Below, in pieces: positions 11,055 to 23,656 of a stretch of 64,000 bases of DNA. The stretch covers positions 15,105,142-15,169,141 of the forward strand of contig JASSKH010000001.1 of assembly GCA_031763025.1 (NCBI GenBank), given 5' to 3'. Numbering within the stretch: position 1 is the first letter of the stretch; each line of letters opens with the position of its first letter. The position numbers were made by a program, and so were the translations under genes. The notes below the pieces were generated by a model. That model was not told the DNA's origin. It was given only the letters and a program-made list of their open reading frames with translations, and did not search any database. The DNA comes from Macrocystis pyrifera (lineage: Eukaryota > Sar > Phaeophyceae > Laminariales > Laminariaceae).

Positions 11055-12226
11055 GGACCCGTGTATGTGTGCGTGCAGGAGAGATTGCCGTAGGCGTGGC
11101 CGTCATTGGGAGTTGCGCAAGGCCGAGGGGGGGGCAGCAGTTGTTTGTTGCATCTCGGTTCGATGGATGCACGCATGCTCTGTGCGCTGTCGATGGTCGC
11201 GCGCGAAGCCACGCCCTGAGAAGAAGAGCTTCCTTCTCTCGAAAGGTTATGTTTGTTTTGAACTTTGAACCGTTTAGAGGTTTTCATTCGATGATTATTT
11301 GGGTTGTGCTACGTTTGTTCGACCCGACTGGTCGTCCGGAGTCGCGAGTCTATCGTACATACGACGTAGCTGCACGAAGCGGCGGCACCGAACTGAGATT
11401 TCATTGAACAGAACTGAGGATTGAGGTTGTGTTTCCGATCTGGTCCATACTGCTGCTGTACGTAATCGCGGAGAAAACATCCTCGGATGGATGGTGGTAC
11501 TGCAAGTACTGCTCTCTTTAGGTACGACACACGGCACCACATGCTGAGCACCGTACAGCAGAACAGCAGTAAGCAGAACAAGCAGTGCAAGGTCCGTTCT
11601 CATACTCGTGTCATAGCTACCAGTATACAACAGCAGCCGCAGCGTTTGGTATTCCATGTGTCATATTAGTAGTACCAGGGGCGAGGTATGTTATACGTGG
11701 TATACATTGCCATGTTGCTTCGTCGCTCGGCGTCTGCGACCGTCTATATACGATGCCTGCCGCCTCTCTTTCTGTGGGCGGCAATAATATATGTCCGTCG
11801 TGTGCTGACAGCTGATGCCATGCCGTGCCTGACCCCTCCCTCCTCCCTCATCCCTCCTCCCTCTCTACCGCCGCTACTTCTGCTCACTGCTGCTGCTGCT
11901 ACATTTATCGATACCGGTACGTCTTCTCTTGTTGTCTGTTTTGTGTATCATGATGGTGATGACGGGGATGATGGTGGTAACGACGGTGATGATGTCGATG
12001 GTGATGCTGATGACGATGATTTTCTTTTTGAAAAGCAACGGGTTTCTCTCGTTTTCTCGTGGTGCATCACTTATACATCACATCAACCAAGGAGCAAGCA
12101 GTTGAAAGCGAAGCCGGAGCTCGGTTTTTTATTCCCCAACGGAGGAGTAGCTGCTACAGCAGCAGTACGATCTTGTAGGTGTTGATATTAATAGCGACAT
12201 TACATAGGCCAGGCGGGAGCCTTCAG
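9230..12226. other. Intergenic region, no gene recognised
   Basis: Holds a CAG repeat at 11013-11053 and scattered CTGCTGTAG-type words common across the window. The minus-strand open stretch 10582-11172 owes its length to low complexity. Nothing here could be assigned to a family. Confidence 0.45.
11013..11053. repeat. (CAG)n microsatellite
   Basis: About 13 uninterrupted CAG triplets. Confidence 0.95.
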
Positions 12227-12348
12227 GCCAAAAGCCTGAAGATGGCGGTAAATGCTGATGCCGCACTCGGCCTCTTCCGCCGGCTGCACCAGCAAGAGCA
12301 GCAGCGGGAGCAGCGGCACCAGGAGCAGCAGCCTCTCCCCGATCTCAT
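12227..12348 (+). CDS. Possible exon, unknown protein
   Basis: Acceptor CCTTCAG, then an open frame of 40 codons, then a consensus donor GTGAGT at 12349. The peptide contains MAVNADAALGLFRRLHQQEQ and continues Gln/Glu-rich, with a composition unlike nearby non-coding frames. An ATG at 12242 could make it a first coding exon. The exit phase is 2. It does not join in phase with the first kinase exon at 24670 (phase 0), so either intermediate exons are missed or it belongs to another gene. No family was recognised. Confidence 0.35.
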
Positions 12349-12815
12349 GTGAGTGCGGGTCTCTCGACGTGACTTACAACAAGTAGTACGTAGTGGTAAT
12401 TTTTTTGTTTTTTAACGAATTCAATGGATGGAACCCAACACACTCCTGCAGCTATATATATATACTCACACACTCATAGCAGTACAGAGTACTACTATAG
12501 TATCTGCTGCCTGCTATCCTCGCAGACTACTTGCTGCAGGGAACCACAGGTATGTCCTACGTACACGAAACTTGCTTTAGGAGACTGCTTGCTGTAGAGC
12601 TGCTTGCCGGATTTCTTGCTGTGCACCCACGGACGAAATGACACAATAACAATCCGCCCTATTAGTAGTATGCCTGGGCAACCCCTCTATTAATAGTAGA
12701 ACCAACTGCGCCAGCGTTTTGCGCTCATGCGGATACACCACTTGATTTTTTGTGGGGGGTACTCTCTGCAGCAACAGCAGTAGCACAGCCTGTAAGAACG
12801 CCTCCATTAATATAC

Positions 12816-12898
12816 CCACTCTGGCCAGAAACATAATACCCGTCTAATATTCATAAGAATTAGACTCCAAACGGGGATGATATTCTCGGCCAGAGTGG
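12816..12898 (+). repeat. Palindromic repeat R11
   Basis: Ends CCACTCTGGCC and GGCCAGAGTGG are inverted. The centre is TAATATTCATAAGAATTA. Half copies containing GAGTCCAAACGG occur at about 18845-18895 and 51301-51352. Confidence 0.65.
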
Positions 12899-13276
12899 TT
12901 TATATATAATAGTAAGGCGTTTTTTTTTTTTTTATGTCTTCTCCGTATACGTTTCTAGATCCACTCTTGTGGGGTGTATATCCAGCAGTAGTATGTACGC
13001 GCAAGCCAACACTATCGGCACTATTAGCGGCAAGCGGCACTATATAATTACTCCCTCCGCACACTGCTTGCCACACTGGTGAATCCCATCTCTGTCAAGC
13101 GGTTCCACAAGACCTACTCGTATAGGGGGCAACTAGTGTGTGTGCACTACTCAACCGGCACTACAGAGGGACCACTACAATCTGTATACACGTTCGTACC
13201 TCTTGGTACACTAGCCCAGACGTAGCAGCATTTTCGGCTCCTGTACCTAGTACCAGTACTAACTACCGCCGTGCTA

Positions 13277-13381
13277 TTGCGGGGGACCATAGTTAATAGG
13301 ACCTATGGTATACATAAAAACCTATATGTTTACCTATTTTTACCAACAATATTTGGTCCTATTAACTATGGCCCCCCGTAA
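13277..13381 (+). mobile_element. MITE-1 copy
   Basis: Ends TTGCGGGGGACCATAGTTAA and ACTATGGCCCCCCGTAA. Confidence 0.85.
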
Positions 13382-13795
13382 TACGAACTGTTGATAATTA
13401 TTATTTACGTACCAGGTACGTATTGCGTACAAGGACTGAGTCAATGTCATACTCTCGTAGCCCAGAGTACGGAGTTACGTGCGTGTTCATACCGTAAAAC
13501 ACGTAAGATGACTCATTTCGGACTGCAGTCCTATTGTGGAGACCAAACACTTGGAATTTCAATCATGATTTACTGCAAGTATGTATGTGGCAACGTGCAC
13601 CGCACGTTTTCTAAAAGGATAACCCGCACACCCTGAGACGAATTTCCGAGCGAAGTTTTCCAAACCCAGGGGGGGGGGCACACACACAAAGCAACGAAAA
13701 TGATGACGCATCGCTCGGCGTTTGCTGTCCTGGTCCTTCTCCGAGAAAATCAGCTTCGAAAATTCGTCACCGAGAGGGTGGTTGTGTCATCAATA

Positions 13796-13904
13796 TTACG
13801 GGGGACCATAGTAAATAGGACCAAATATTGTTAGTAAAAATAGGTAAATATGTGGGTTTTTATGTATACCATACGAAGGTCCTATTAACTATGGTCCCCC
13901 GTAA
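13796..13904 (-). mobile_element. MITE-1 copy
   Basis: The same element in reverse orientation (AAATATTGTTAGTAAAAATA comes first). Both ends are intact. Confidence 0.85.
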
Positions 13905-15270
13905 TAGTGCAGCAATGGATTACTGCTGTGCGTGTTTTATGTGTGATAACGGATGGTTCGCTGTTTGTTTCCCGTAATACCAAGTATTGGAGTTGCAGCG
14001 CGCTCTCTCGTACCAGGTACCATTGAATAGTGTTCCTGTTGATACAAGGTATACATGTATACGTACATTGTTCGAGGAAGAAAGCTCCGCCACAGAGATA
14101 TATCGGCAAAAAACGCGACATACATATTGTGTGGTCCTTATGAAATAAATACCGTTTTTACATTAGTAGTCGATACAACGAAACGTGCTTATGTTTAGGG
14201 AGAAAGTCGCATCAATGAAGGGCGTGCAGCAGTACAAGCAAGTATCATCGTGCTGCGCGTGTTTGCGAAAATGACCCAGCCGCGTTTTATCGGCCCGTTT
14301 GGCCTGTCTTGGCTGCGGGTTGGGGTCAGCGTTAGGGTTCGGGGCTGGGTTGGGTCTATAATACGCCCGTACATTGATCCTGGTTTCCTACTGTAGTTCC
14401 TATCCCGCAAAATATTTCTACACGCGAACAGCCTGCCCCCCTAAAATCTGCGCAATCAGATTGCAAGACGGGATCCTCCGCGGCCTCAAATGAGTTGTTC
14501 GTTCTGTAGTTGTCAGTAGGCGTAGGATTGTTGGCGTTGTCCTCGACGCATTCACGGCACGACCTGGAACAAGGGTTTCTTGCTGGCTTATTTCGGTTGC
14601 TGTTCGAAAATGCGGTGGGTCTTCTATTGGTCTTATGTGTTGTGTAGCTTATGGATCGGACCGCGTTTTGTGAGAGGCAAAAGTAGCAAAAAATATGAGA
14701 TACCTTCATCTTCATATCTTTGCTTTACTGTGATTTTCCTCTTTCCCGTCGAATACGACACGAGCACGATTTCATTTTGTTCCAGTTTTTTTTGTGCGGG
14801 TTCCTTCCTCCCTTGTATATACGATGATACATCTGGCAGTTGATAGGTAGCGCGAAGGCGAGGTGGGAGGACAGCCCATCATACACAGCAGCGGCAATGT
14901 ACAAGAGCAACTGGGCATACTATAGTAGCAATATCAACACCATTGATTAACGCAAGACTGGTATCATAGTTCGATTCCAGGTAGTTACACCAGCACGCAA
15001 CAGAGGGCTGATACGCCTGGTACAACAGCAGCAGTAGTAGCAGGTTATGACAGGTAAATGATACGTATGCTAGCACTGGTGTAAAACCTTTTTACAGCAC
15101 AGCTAAAGGCTCGTATGGCCCTATTAATGTAGTACCAGCTATGTCATAGAACACAGGTTCGAGTTGGAGTTCAAGGATTATATCCCTAAACTGGCGGGTG
15201 CAGTTATTTTATAGCGTAGCCTTGTACAGCAGAGCAGTGGTGTACCCATTTCAACAAGACCATCCGAATT

Positions 15271-15360
15271 AACCCTTGTAGAACCACGGCCCCTTTTTTG
15301 GGACAAACCATTCAAATTATAAGTAGTTTGTCCCCAAAACGAAACTGCAGCACTAAAAGT
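15271..15360. mobile_element. MITE-2 copy
   Basis: Inverted arms around GGGACAAACCA / TAGTTTGTCCCCAAAAC, with outer CCTTGTAGAAC / CACTAAAAG ends. It belongs to a ~90 bp palindromic family seen about a dozen times. Confidence 0.7.
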
Positions 15361-15833
15361 ACCCAGATAAGACCAGGTAAATCGGCGTTTGTCACAAGAA
15401 AAAAAGTACATGGACTTACTGTAGTACGTACGAGTATGGGATCATTTTCTTCAGTAGTAAAAGATGAGACCGAAACGGAGATAATATCACGTATATTGCC
15501 TTAAGTCACGCGGGGGTCTTGAAAAATGGGTACGCTACTGCTGCTGCTGCTTACCGTACTTGCTATCCACCGGGAACATGCAAGCTATTAATAGAATCCC
15601 CACCCCCTCTCTCACGAATTTCCGAGCTGATTCTTCTCGGCAACGGTGACGGCCAAAAGCAAATGCCGAGCGGTGCGCCGTCTCTCCGGAAAAATACCTC
15701 GTCGGACGATTTTCCGAACTGCTTCTCGCGTCACCCGGGAGGATGCGAACAAACGCGGATCGGTGCGTCTATGGAAATATCTCGGAGATCTCGACGAGAT
15801 AGGTCTGCAGCCGCCATTTTCGTTGTCTGATGA

Positions 15834-15858
15834 CCCCCCCCCCCCCCCCCCCCCCCCC
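15834..15858. repeat. C25 homopolymer
   Basis: Uninterrupted run of C between GATGA and ATCGTTTGGGGG. Confidence 0.95.
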
Positions 15859-16044
15859 ATCGTTTGGGGGTACTCCGCTCGGAAATCAACCCTGGGGGCG
15901 TTGTGTTTTGTGTTGTGTGTTACTTTTTGTCTTGAATACTTATTTTCTGATCTGGCTTGTGTTGTTGTGTTATCGTTCCCGATACGTTCTCGTTTCACTT
16001 GCTTCACCCGTTCATTTACGATTTTTTCGTTTTGGATTTGTGTC

Positions 16045-16165
16045 TTGTGTCTCACAGTCTGACCACGGAATCAGCATCTCTCTAGGATAAAGGAATCAGG
16101 GCGGACACTGGGTGTACTGGTGTAGTTGGGTAGAAACGACGATTTAATGTGAAGACAACACATCA
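16045..16165 (+). repeat. Dispersed repeat R3, copy 1
   Basis: Shares GGACACTGG, a GAATCAGC block, GTAGAAA/GACGA and TTTAATGTGAAGA with 22275-22425 and 33172-33310. No ends or coding were found. Confidence 0.55.
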
Positions 16166-17231
16166 CAGCAGTGTAATAGTGCAAATGCGTCAATACCCCT
16201 GGGTGGCTATCCCTATCTCTTGGTCGAACCTAAAAGGGGTCGACCAAAGAGGTCCGGCAAGTTCATGACATGTACGCTGGTGGAGTGTCATGTTAAAATC
16301 TGTTTTCTACAGATGGACTAGAACCGGTACACGTATAAGAAAGTGTGTTGGGCGTAAGCTTTTTTTACTCAGATCTCCAAGGAGGATAAAAAAAAAGAAA
16401 AGAAAAAAAAAAAAAAACAATACGAGGTGAGATCGGAAGAGACGAAGATGCCCCGCGACGATCCTTCCTCTTCCCTCTCTTCCCACCCCCCGTTGTCCTG
16501 TTGTAGCGACTGTGAAGCTGTGTCAACCAACGTGTTGCCGCCCAGTTCAGTTATTTATTTCTTAGCATTTTGTGTTGGTGCCCAACCTGACCCAACGAGT
16601 GCTCAACCTTCCTGGCCTCCTACAGTACTCCTGGCCTGATTGATTCCTGGTGACCAAAAGCCGGCCAAGATGTAACGTTCGAGAACACAACTGTACTGCT
16701 GTAGTCGTGGAGGTACCATTGGATGACTGTGTGACTGCATGACTGGGGAGGGCCGGGTATTTCCTTCCGGTTGAGGGTTGGGATGGGTCTACGCCCCATG
16801 CCTTCACCGCTCCATCGGAACTGCTTCCTGGGCCCGCTTCATCGTGAGACGACACCCCGACCCATGGAAGATGGCGATTAAAAAGTGTATAGGCCCTACA
16901 ATGCAGGGTCGGCCGCAGCCAGCGAACAGCGTTGTCGTACATGTGGCGTTGACGCACACTAAGTCTGGTTTCGTTAGACCAACAGTCAGCCACTTGCAGA
17001 ACAAAAACTAAGGCCAGCTTTCCGACGCACTGATTGTTTATATGTATTCAATCTAAGTTCTCGCTCCGGTCAAGTATCTTTGCCGTTGATCATTCGCAAG
17101 TAATTATTCATATGTATATATATATATGTAAGTGCTGCTGTTAATAATACCAGGTATCATATACCAGGTACCAATGGTATATATTTCCCCCCTCGTCTTT
17201 TGACGCCCCTTTCAACTCTTGGAACCTTTTA

Positions 17232-17337
17232 TTACGGGGGAACATAGTAAATAGTACCAAATATTGTTCGTAAAAATAGGTAAATATATAGGTTTTTTAT
17301 GTATACCATAGGTCCTATTAACTATGGACCCCCGTAA
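17232..17337 (-). mobile_element. MITE-1 copy
   Basis: Reverse-oriented copy with ends TTACGGGGGAACATAG and CTATGGACCCCCGTAA. Confidence 0.85.
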
Positions 17338-17619
17338 TAGTACCGCATTGTACGTGTGCCTCAATCTTACTCTACAGTCAAGTGTTTTATTCCCACAATG
17401 GGAACACAGTCCTTAAGGCCTATAGGGGTTTCAATCGAAGTGGACTTGAAACGATGTGGCATGGTTTCACATGGCATTAATGGCTAACGATGGGGGGTAT
17501 ACGGGTAGCTCTTCTTGGACGAAATATTTCTGACAGGCTATGCCCCCTTTTACTTGACCGAGGAGCTAATCGTTTCTTCTTGGAAAATCAGTTTTCGTTT
17601 TTTATAATAGTGCACACGT

Positions 17620-18460
17620 CGGGCAGATAGATCATCTTCAGATAGATCCTCTACAGATCAATCATCTACAAATAGATTAACCGAGGAGCTATTGCGGGGG
17701 TCCATAGTTAACAGGACCTATGGCAAACATAAAAACTTACATAGTTACCTATTTTTACGAACAATATTTGGTCCTATTTACTATGGTCCCCCGTAATAAT
17801 CACATATCCTTTGAAAATCATTTTTCGTTTTACAATAGTGCACACGTCGGGCAGATAAGTCATGTACAGATAGATCACCTACAGATAGACCCTCTACAGA
17901 TATATCCTCTGCAGATAGATCATATACAGATAGTTCGTCTACGGATATATCATGTACAGATAGATCATATAGATTCTAACCTGCCGTTAGGATATGCTGT
18001 GCAAGATCTATCTGTATCGATACAGATCTATATATCTATATATCTACAACCCAGGAAACACGCTCTACTGTACTCGTAGATCATGCAGGTTGTGTGCACA
18101 TGGCTCCCGCACGGCAACATGAGCTATTATAGTATACCTGGTACACATCAGGAAGCTGTCTTACCCTGAGCGATCTAGATCATGAAGTGCACACCTCATC
18201 AAACACATGATGATATATCTGATCTGTCTACAGATAGATCATCTAGTTCATCACCTGCCGTTGTGAGAGGCTGTGCGGGATCTGTATGCAGTACAGATCC
18301 AACCCAGGAAACATGTTCTAAGAGATCATGCAGATTATACGACCCTCACTCGTCTACATGAGCTGGATCATACAAGGTCCGGGAATGTACCTCCCCTAAA
18401 AGATCTAGATCATGAACTGCAGTAGATGATCTGTAGATGATTTGTTGGAGGTGTGCAATA
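17620..18460. repeat. AGATAGATC/ATCTACAG satellite-like patch
   Basis: Dozens of variants of CAGATAGATCATCTACAG interrupted by one MITE-1 copy. It includes longer repeated modules with CAACCCAGGAAACA and GATCATGCAG, also seen at 35105-35200, 35965-36095 and 37710-37806. Confidence 0.65.
17692..17796 (+). mobile_element. MITE-1 copy inside AGATC patch
   Basis: Ends TTGCGGGGGTCCATAG and CTATGGTCCCCCGTAA. It splits the satellite-like patch. Confidence 0.85.
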
Positions 18461-19043
18461 GTGCTCGTTGCGCACCTTGGTCATGAGGGGGTATTCCTCG
18501 GATAACACAAGACAAAAAAACTCAGGTCAGTTTTTGGGCGAGGGACATATATTATAGAGCTTCCACAGTAAGGAACCTGAAAAAATATTTGTAGCCCACC
18601 CCTCTGCTGTACGTAGCATGTGGTCTGACACCTTACGTATGACATGATACGTACGAGTCCGTCCCCCGGTCGATCTTCCGACGCTGCTGTCGCCCCTGGT
18701 TGCCACCCATGCTTGCAAGCCAAGCCGATTTGTTCGCTCGGCACAAGTTTAATTTGGATGTCTTGGATTTGCGGTCGCTCCCAGCGGGCAGGCATGGCCA
18801 CCGAAGGGCTCATATGTGGCCGTAAATGTAAGATACGTTTTGATGTGGGCATCAGAGTCCAAACGGGGATTATATTTCTGGCGACAGTTGAAAGTTTTTA
18901 CGTATGTTGTTACAATGACGAGAGAGCAACAGAACCGTTCTCAGTGAGCTATTTTTTTTTGTAGCGACAACTTCTTCCTTTTTTTTTTCCCCCCAGGACA
19001 AGGAAGAAAACGACAGCAAATGACCACTACCGTATTACTACTA

Positions 19044-19150
19044 TTACGGGGGGACTATAGTAAATAGGACCTGCGGTACACGCAAAAACCTATATATTTC
19101 CGTATTTTTACTACCAAATGTTTGGTCCTATTTACTATGGTGCCCCGTAA
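19044..19150 (+). mobile_element. MITE-1 copy
   Basis: Ends TTACGGGGGGACTATAG and CTATGGTGCCCCGTAA. Confidence 0.85.
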
Positions 19151-19406
19151 TACTACTACCGGCTGTTTTGTTCAATACGTAGGCATGTTTTGTTACGAAA
19201 AAATTGTCTGTTCGGGGGCGACCCGACACCCCCCCCCGAGAGAGAGAGAGTTATGTTTGGTTGTTTTAGTACCGTACTGACTGTGCAGAAACGTATGCCC
19301 AAGTCTAATTCCAAGTAAGTTGTCCCCGAAATGGTGGTGCAATCTCCCAGGGGCGAAGGCAAGGGGTCTATTAATGCATCTATCGTGAACCCGGGGTATA
19401 CAATTA

Positions 19407-19512
19407 TTACGGGGGAACATAGTAAATAGGACCTACGGTAGACACCAAAACCTATATAAATGACCTATTTGTACTAACAATATTTGGTCCTATTTACTAT
19501 GCCCCCCCGTAA
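19407..19512 (+). mobile_element. MITE-1 copy
   Basis: Ends TTACGGGGGAACATAG and CTATGCCCCCCCGTAA. Confidence 0.85.
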
Positions 19513-19748
19513 ATAGACCATTTTCACGTTGTGACAAGTAGGTGATTTTATGTTGCGATCTGGTCTTGCCACTCTGACCGAAAATATAGGAAACATTTAG
19601 ACACTAATATGAAGACCAAGCGATCCTTGTATTTGCGCCTAAAGTGGTACTATGTCGTGTAGGGGCGATTTGCTCCCCAGAGAGTTGTTTCCCTTCTCCG
19701 GTCTTGCCGCAAGGGGGGGGGGGGCTGTGAAACGATCCACCATATCCC

Positions 19749-19784
<36 letters not shown>

Positions 19785-20597
19785 CCGTTGCTGCTGTGGC
19801 TGTGGCTGCTGCTGTGGCTGGGCGTTGCCCATGGTCTAGAGCGACCATTCTTGCAATGGCTGCTGGGTGGGTTAAAAACACAAAACGCTTTGGGGGTTGG
19901 GGAGGGAAAGGTATTCCTTACTGAGTACCAAGTTATCACTCTGTCCCGAAATGTAAGGACTTTTTGCACACTAATCTGTAATCCAAACGTTTATTATTTT
20001 TTGAGACATGGTGGTATTTTATTATGATCATGTTCGGGGTTTCCAGGACCGTTTCGCTTGTCGTATGTGCCAGGTATTTAGGACTGCAGTTCCGTTTGGG
20101 GACAAACTACTTAGAATGCGAGTGGTTTGTTGTATATCCTTCACAACAGTAGGCCTAGCCTCTAGGCCTATCAATCGGCAGCGAGCAGTGCCGTGCTATG
20201 CTTGTGCACCCATCACGAGAAGCTAGGAGGGGGCACGGGACGAGTGTGGCCGTGCTTCTCTTCTCTCTGCCTCTGGGCAACTTGAGCTACTAGTTTCCGT
20301 CGGTAGAGCCCATGACTATAAATAATGAATTCCGTCGGTTGTGAACAAAACAGGCATCTCACGTGAACTTAGAGATACTACGGTTTTGTGCCCAAAACGG
20401 GAATGCAGTTCTGAAAGGGTTAAGACGTACCCAACCGATCCTTAATTTTCCGGACAGTGGATGAACACACCCGAACGGAACGGTCCCCATGCGTTTCCGG
20501 ACGGAGTTGTACGTTATTTATTTGCTTTTTTTTCTTTTCTTTTTTGTTTGAGAAGTGCGCCGTGTAGCTATAAAAAACGCGTGTTACGGCTAGAACA

Positions 20598-20772
20598 CAA
20601 GGGCGGTTCACGGGTCAGGAAGTGTTTTTGAAATCTCGCAGGTCGGGTCGGATCGGGTTGAATCGGGTCAGGAGTTTTTCAAACTCTCACCGGTCGGTAA
20701 GGGTTACCCTTTCCCGACCCGACTCGACCCGACCTGACCCGCAATATTTGACCCGACCCGTGAACAGCCCTG
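20598..20772 (+). mobile_element. hAT-like MITE, GGGTCGGGT-rich, copy 1
   Basis: The terminal inverted repeat reads CAAGGGCGGTTCACGGGTC on the left and CAGGGCTGTTCACGGGTC inverted on the right. The interior is made of ACCCGACCCG words in both orientations. CAGGG-type ends are typical of hAT elements. The flanks share TAGAA but not a clean 8 bp duplication. No transposase. Confidence 0.6.
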
Positions 20773-21006
20773 TAGAAAACTTACCAACGGGATAGGCCAA
20801 AAGTTCGCACTTTCCATCCCCGTCCGGGGAAAGAATAGGAGTTCCCAGTATATATCGAGGCAATTCCCAACAGGGGCTAGTTTTCAAATGTCGCGAACGG
20901 CAAGAATTATTATGCGAAAAGCGCGTGAGTGATTTCGTTTTCGCGAGCGTTCGTGTTTATTCGCGCGACACCCACGCATCCCCGGCAATTGTAGGTGTTC
21001 CGCTGT

Positions 21007-21096
21007 CTTTGGAACCGCAGTCCCGCTTTGGGGACAAACCAGTCAAATTCCAAGTAGTTTGTCCCCAAAAAAGGACTGCAGTGCTAAAAGGGTTAA
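21007..21096. mobile_element. MITE-2 copy, intact
   Basis: Inverted arms GCAGTCCCGCTTTGGGGACA and TGTCCCCAAAAAAGGACTGC around a short CAAATTCCAAG centre. Confidence 0.8.
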
Positions 21097-21717
21097 CCCC
21101 GTCCACGAAATGGTGGCATTGCTGCTGTGGTATATATCAGGTATACCGCGGCTCTGCACTGCAGCGGTGTATGAATAGTATGGCGGCACAATGAAACAGC
21201 ATTCTCTATTTGTGATGGCACAGCAGAGGCGCACATATAGGAGCGCAGCAGTACGGCAACACAAACCGCGGCTTCCTGAGTACCCGGCGCTTCGTTAGAA
21301 ACCGGAAGACTGGGCCAGACGTACGTAGATGCTTTATTGATAGGGCTGCGACTTACAGTAGTAGCTGTAGCTCATGGCTGGTAGTACCAGGTATGTGGTA
21401 GTAATGTATACAGTAGTTGGGATTGGCAAAGTATACCAGCTATCTGATTTTTTTTGTTTTTGTTTCTTGTATAGTTGCTGGCATAAAAAAACACAACCCG
21501 AGCACAACTAACAAACGCGCCAGCCAGATGCAAGAAAACAGAACTCCGGGCAAATTTCCGCACGCAACTCATCCGTAACGCCCTGCCAACTAGTGCCAAC
21601 TAAAGAACTGCTGCTGCTGTAGTCGGCGACTGTATATACCGGTCGTCAAGCCAACTGTTAATATCAGTATCAGCCCTGCTTATTTGTGAACGGATGTGTT
21701 CCACGCTGACTATGTTA

Positions 21718-22120
21718 ACCCTTTTGACCCTTGTAGGACTGCAGTCCCGTCTTGGGAACGAGGCACTTAGAATGTCGTTACGGGGGACTATAGTTAACAG
21801 GACCTACGGGGCACCAAAACACTCATATATTCCCATATTTTTAGTGACAATATTTGGTCCTATTTTACTACTACGGGGGTACATAGTTAATAGGACCTAT
21901 GGTGTACATAAAAACCTATATATTTCCCTGTTTTTACTAACAAAATTTGGTCCCGTTAACTGTGGACCCCCGTAATAGTAAATAGGACCGAATATTGATG
22001 GTAAAAATAGGTAAAACATATTGGTTTTTGTGTGAACCGTAGGTCCTATTTACTATGGTCCCCCGTAATAGTGGTTTTTCCCAGAAAAAGGAATCTGCAG
22101 TCGTAGAGAAGGGTTGAGGA
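21718..22120. mobile_element. MITE-2 copy split by three MITE-1 copies
   Basis: The left half (GACTGCAGTCCCGTCTTGGG) ends at about 21777. The right half (AAAAAGGAATCTGCAGTCG) resumes at about 22069. Between them lie three MITE-1 copies. The order shows that the MITE-1 copies are younger than this MITE-2 copy. Confidence 0.65.
21778..22068. mobile_element. Composite of three MITE-1 copies
   Basis: 21778-21870 (+, right end cut off), 21871-21975 (+, complete), 21976-22068 (-, left end lost or shared) follow one another without spacer. Confidence 0.8.
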
Positions 22121-22274
22121 ACGCTCTCCGGTTATGAGGACTAATTGCTTGGATGACTCGAATATGTGTTGATGGTCCATGTTCCTGTACGGTGCTGAGT
22201 GGTAAATGGGCTGATAGCACAACCGCTCCCTGTAAAATACCGGCCTTTTTTCCTTGTAGAGCTCTTTCTTTTGA

Positions 22275-22425
22275 GGAGGGTAGGTCTGACGTGATATCTC
22301 TGTGAGGCAGTTTTTGTGACCACAGCAGTCTCTCGCTCTAGCATTAAGGACTCGGCACGGACACTGGTTGTGATGGATGTCGACGGGTAGAAAGAACGGT
22401 CTGAAGAACACACAATGAGCAAATA
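22275..22425 (+). repeat. Dispersed repeat R3, copy 2
   Basis: Contains GGACACTGG and GGATGTCGACGGGTAGAAAG, matching the copy at 33172-33310 best. Confidence 0.55.
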
Positions 22426-23530
22426 ACCCCTGATTCTGATCGTATCATATACCTCTGGCATCTATTTCTATGAGAAGTATGTACGAACCTGGGAAATTTT
22501 ACGCGCTTCATTCTACAACAACAGGTATGATATGATACCAGGGATCTAATTGTTAATAATATTTGTTTTGGTATTCCGGTGAGAAGTAAACATTACTCGG
22601 GACCCATCAGATGGAAAGGTAAAACATGGTGATGCTGTCTAAGGTCTGAGGACACGCTACTTCGACTAACTGCTGCAGTTGCTCTTGTCCCCTTGAGAAC
22701 TACAGCCATGTTTTTGGGACATTCCGCTTGGGATTAATGTGGGACGTTTTGCTCAGTTCCGCACGTGATGGTTGAAAGTGGGTGAAGCCTATACTCGTAC
22801 GTGTGGGCCTGGTGTTGTATTATATCACAGCTTGTCCCTTGCGTTGTGCCAGGCTGAGGGTCGCCCTGTTTGGTTGAACTCACAGGCGACGAAGCGATCT
22901 GGAATCTGGATGTCTGGACGTATGACGCATACCTGGTTGTTCATACGTAAGCAGTAGGTAGCCCTCCACATAAAAATTGTGCGTTCGGGATTGGAGGCCG
23001 CCCCTTAGAAAAAGTGAAAAAACTTCAAGCTGTGAGATCGAAAAATTCGTTAAAACTCGTACCAGGTATTTTGCAAGCTTGATGTGATATTTCTTTGATC
23101 CCGCGTTGTGGAGGTTTTCCAGTGGTCTATAAATTAGGGCGGTTTTTGTACGCAACGAAGTCTCTTGTGTACGATTTTTTTTTTTTTTTTACTTATTTCC
23201 CAAATACAGACACACCCACTCCTCGAACTCTGCAGATTATCGTATGTCTTCCTCGTATACGGACTCTGTTTTTTTTTTTTTTTAATCATCACTTTCACTT
23301 TCCAGCTTAACTCGTAGGAGGTTTTACCGTCATCGATCTTCTTCTGGACAAGCCGTGGCCGCAGGTGTCGTCCCTTCCCCCGGGTACTTGCCTTCAGTTT
23401 TTATCGCGCATAGAGTTCAGCATTCCCACTGCTCGTCGATTTTTCATTGAAAATTTTGCTGACTCACGCTTTCGCGCTTTCCGCTATTTAATAGTCATTT
23501 TTTATGCAAGAACTACATAGTCCTTGCGAG

Positions 23531-23607
23531 GATGCACTCGGTGAGACTTGAACCCACGAAATTGATCTCGGTAGGCACGCGGACCACCTACCAAGCCACC
23601 CTGCCTG
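23531..23607 (-). other. tRNA-like sequence with A and B boxes
   Basis: On the minus strand it has TGGCTTGGTAGG (A-box-like) and GTGGGTTCAAGTCTCAC (T-arm with B box). The acceptor stem strands do not pair well, so a SINE head or decayed tRNA is more likely than a working tRNA gene. Confidence 0.35.
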
Positions 23608-23656
23608 AGGCGATTTAAAATCCGTACTCGTACTACGCGCGATGGAAGTATCACTA

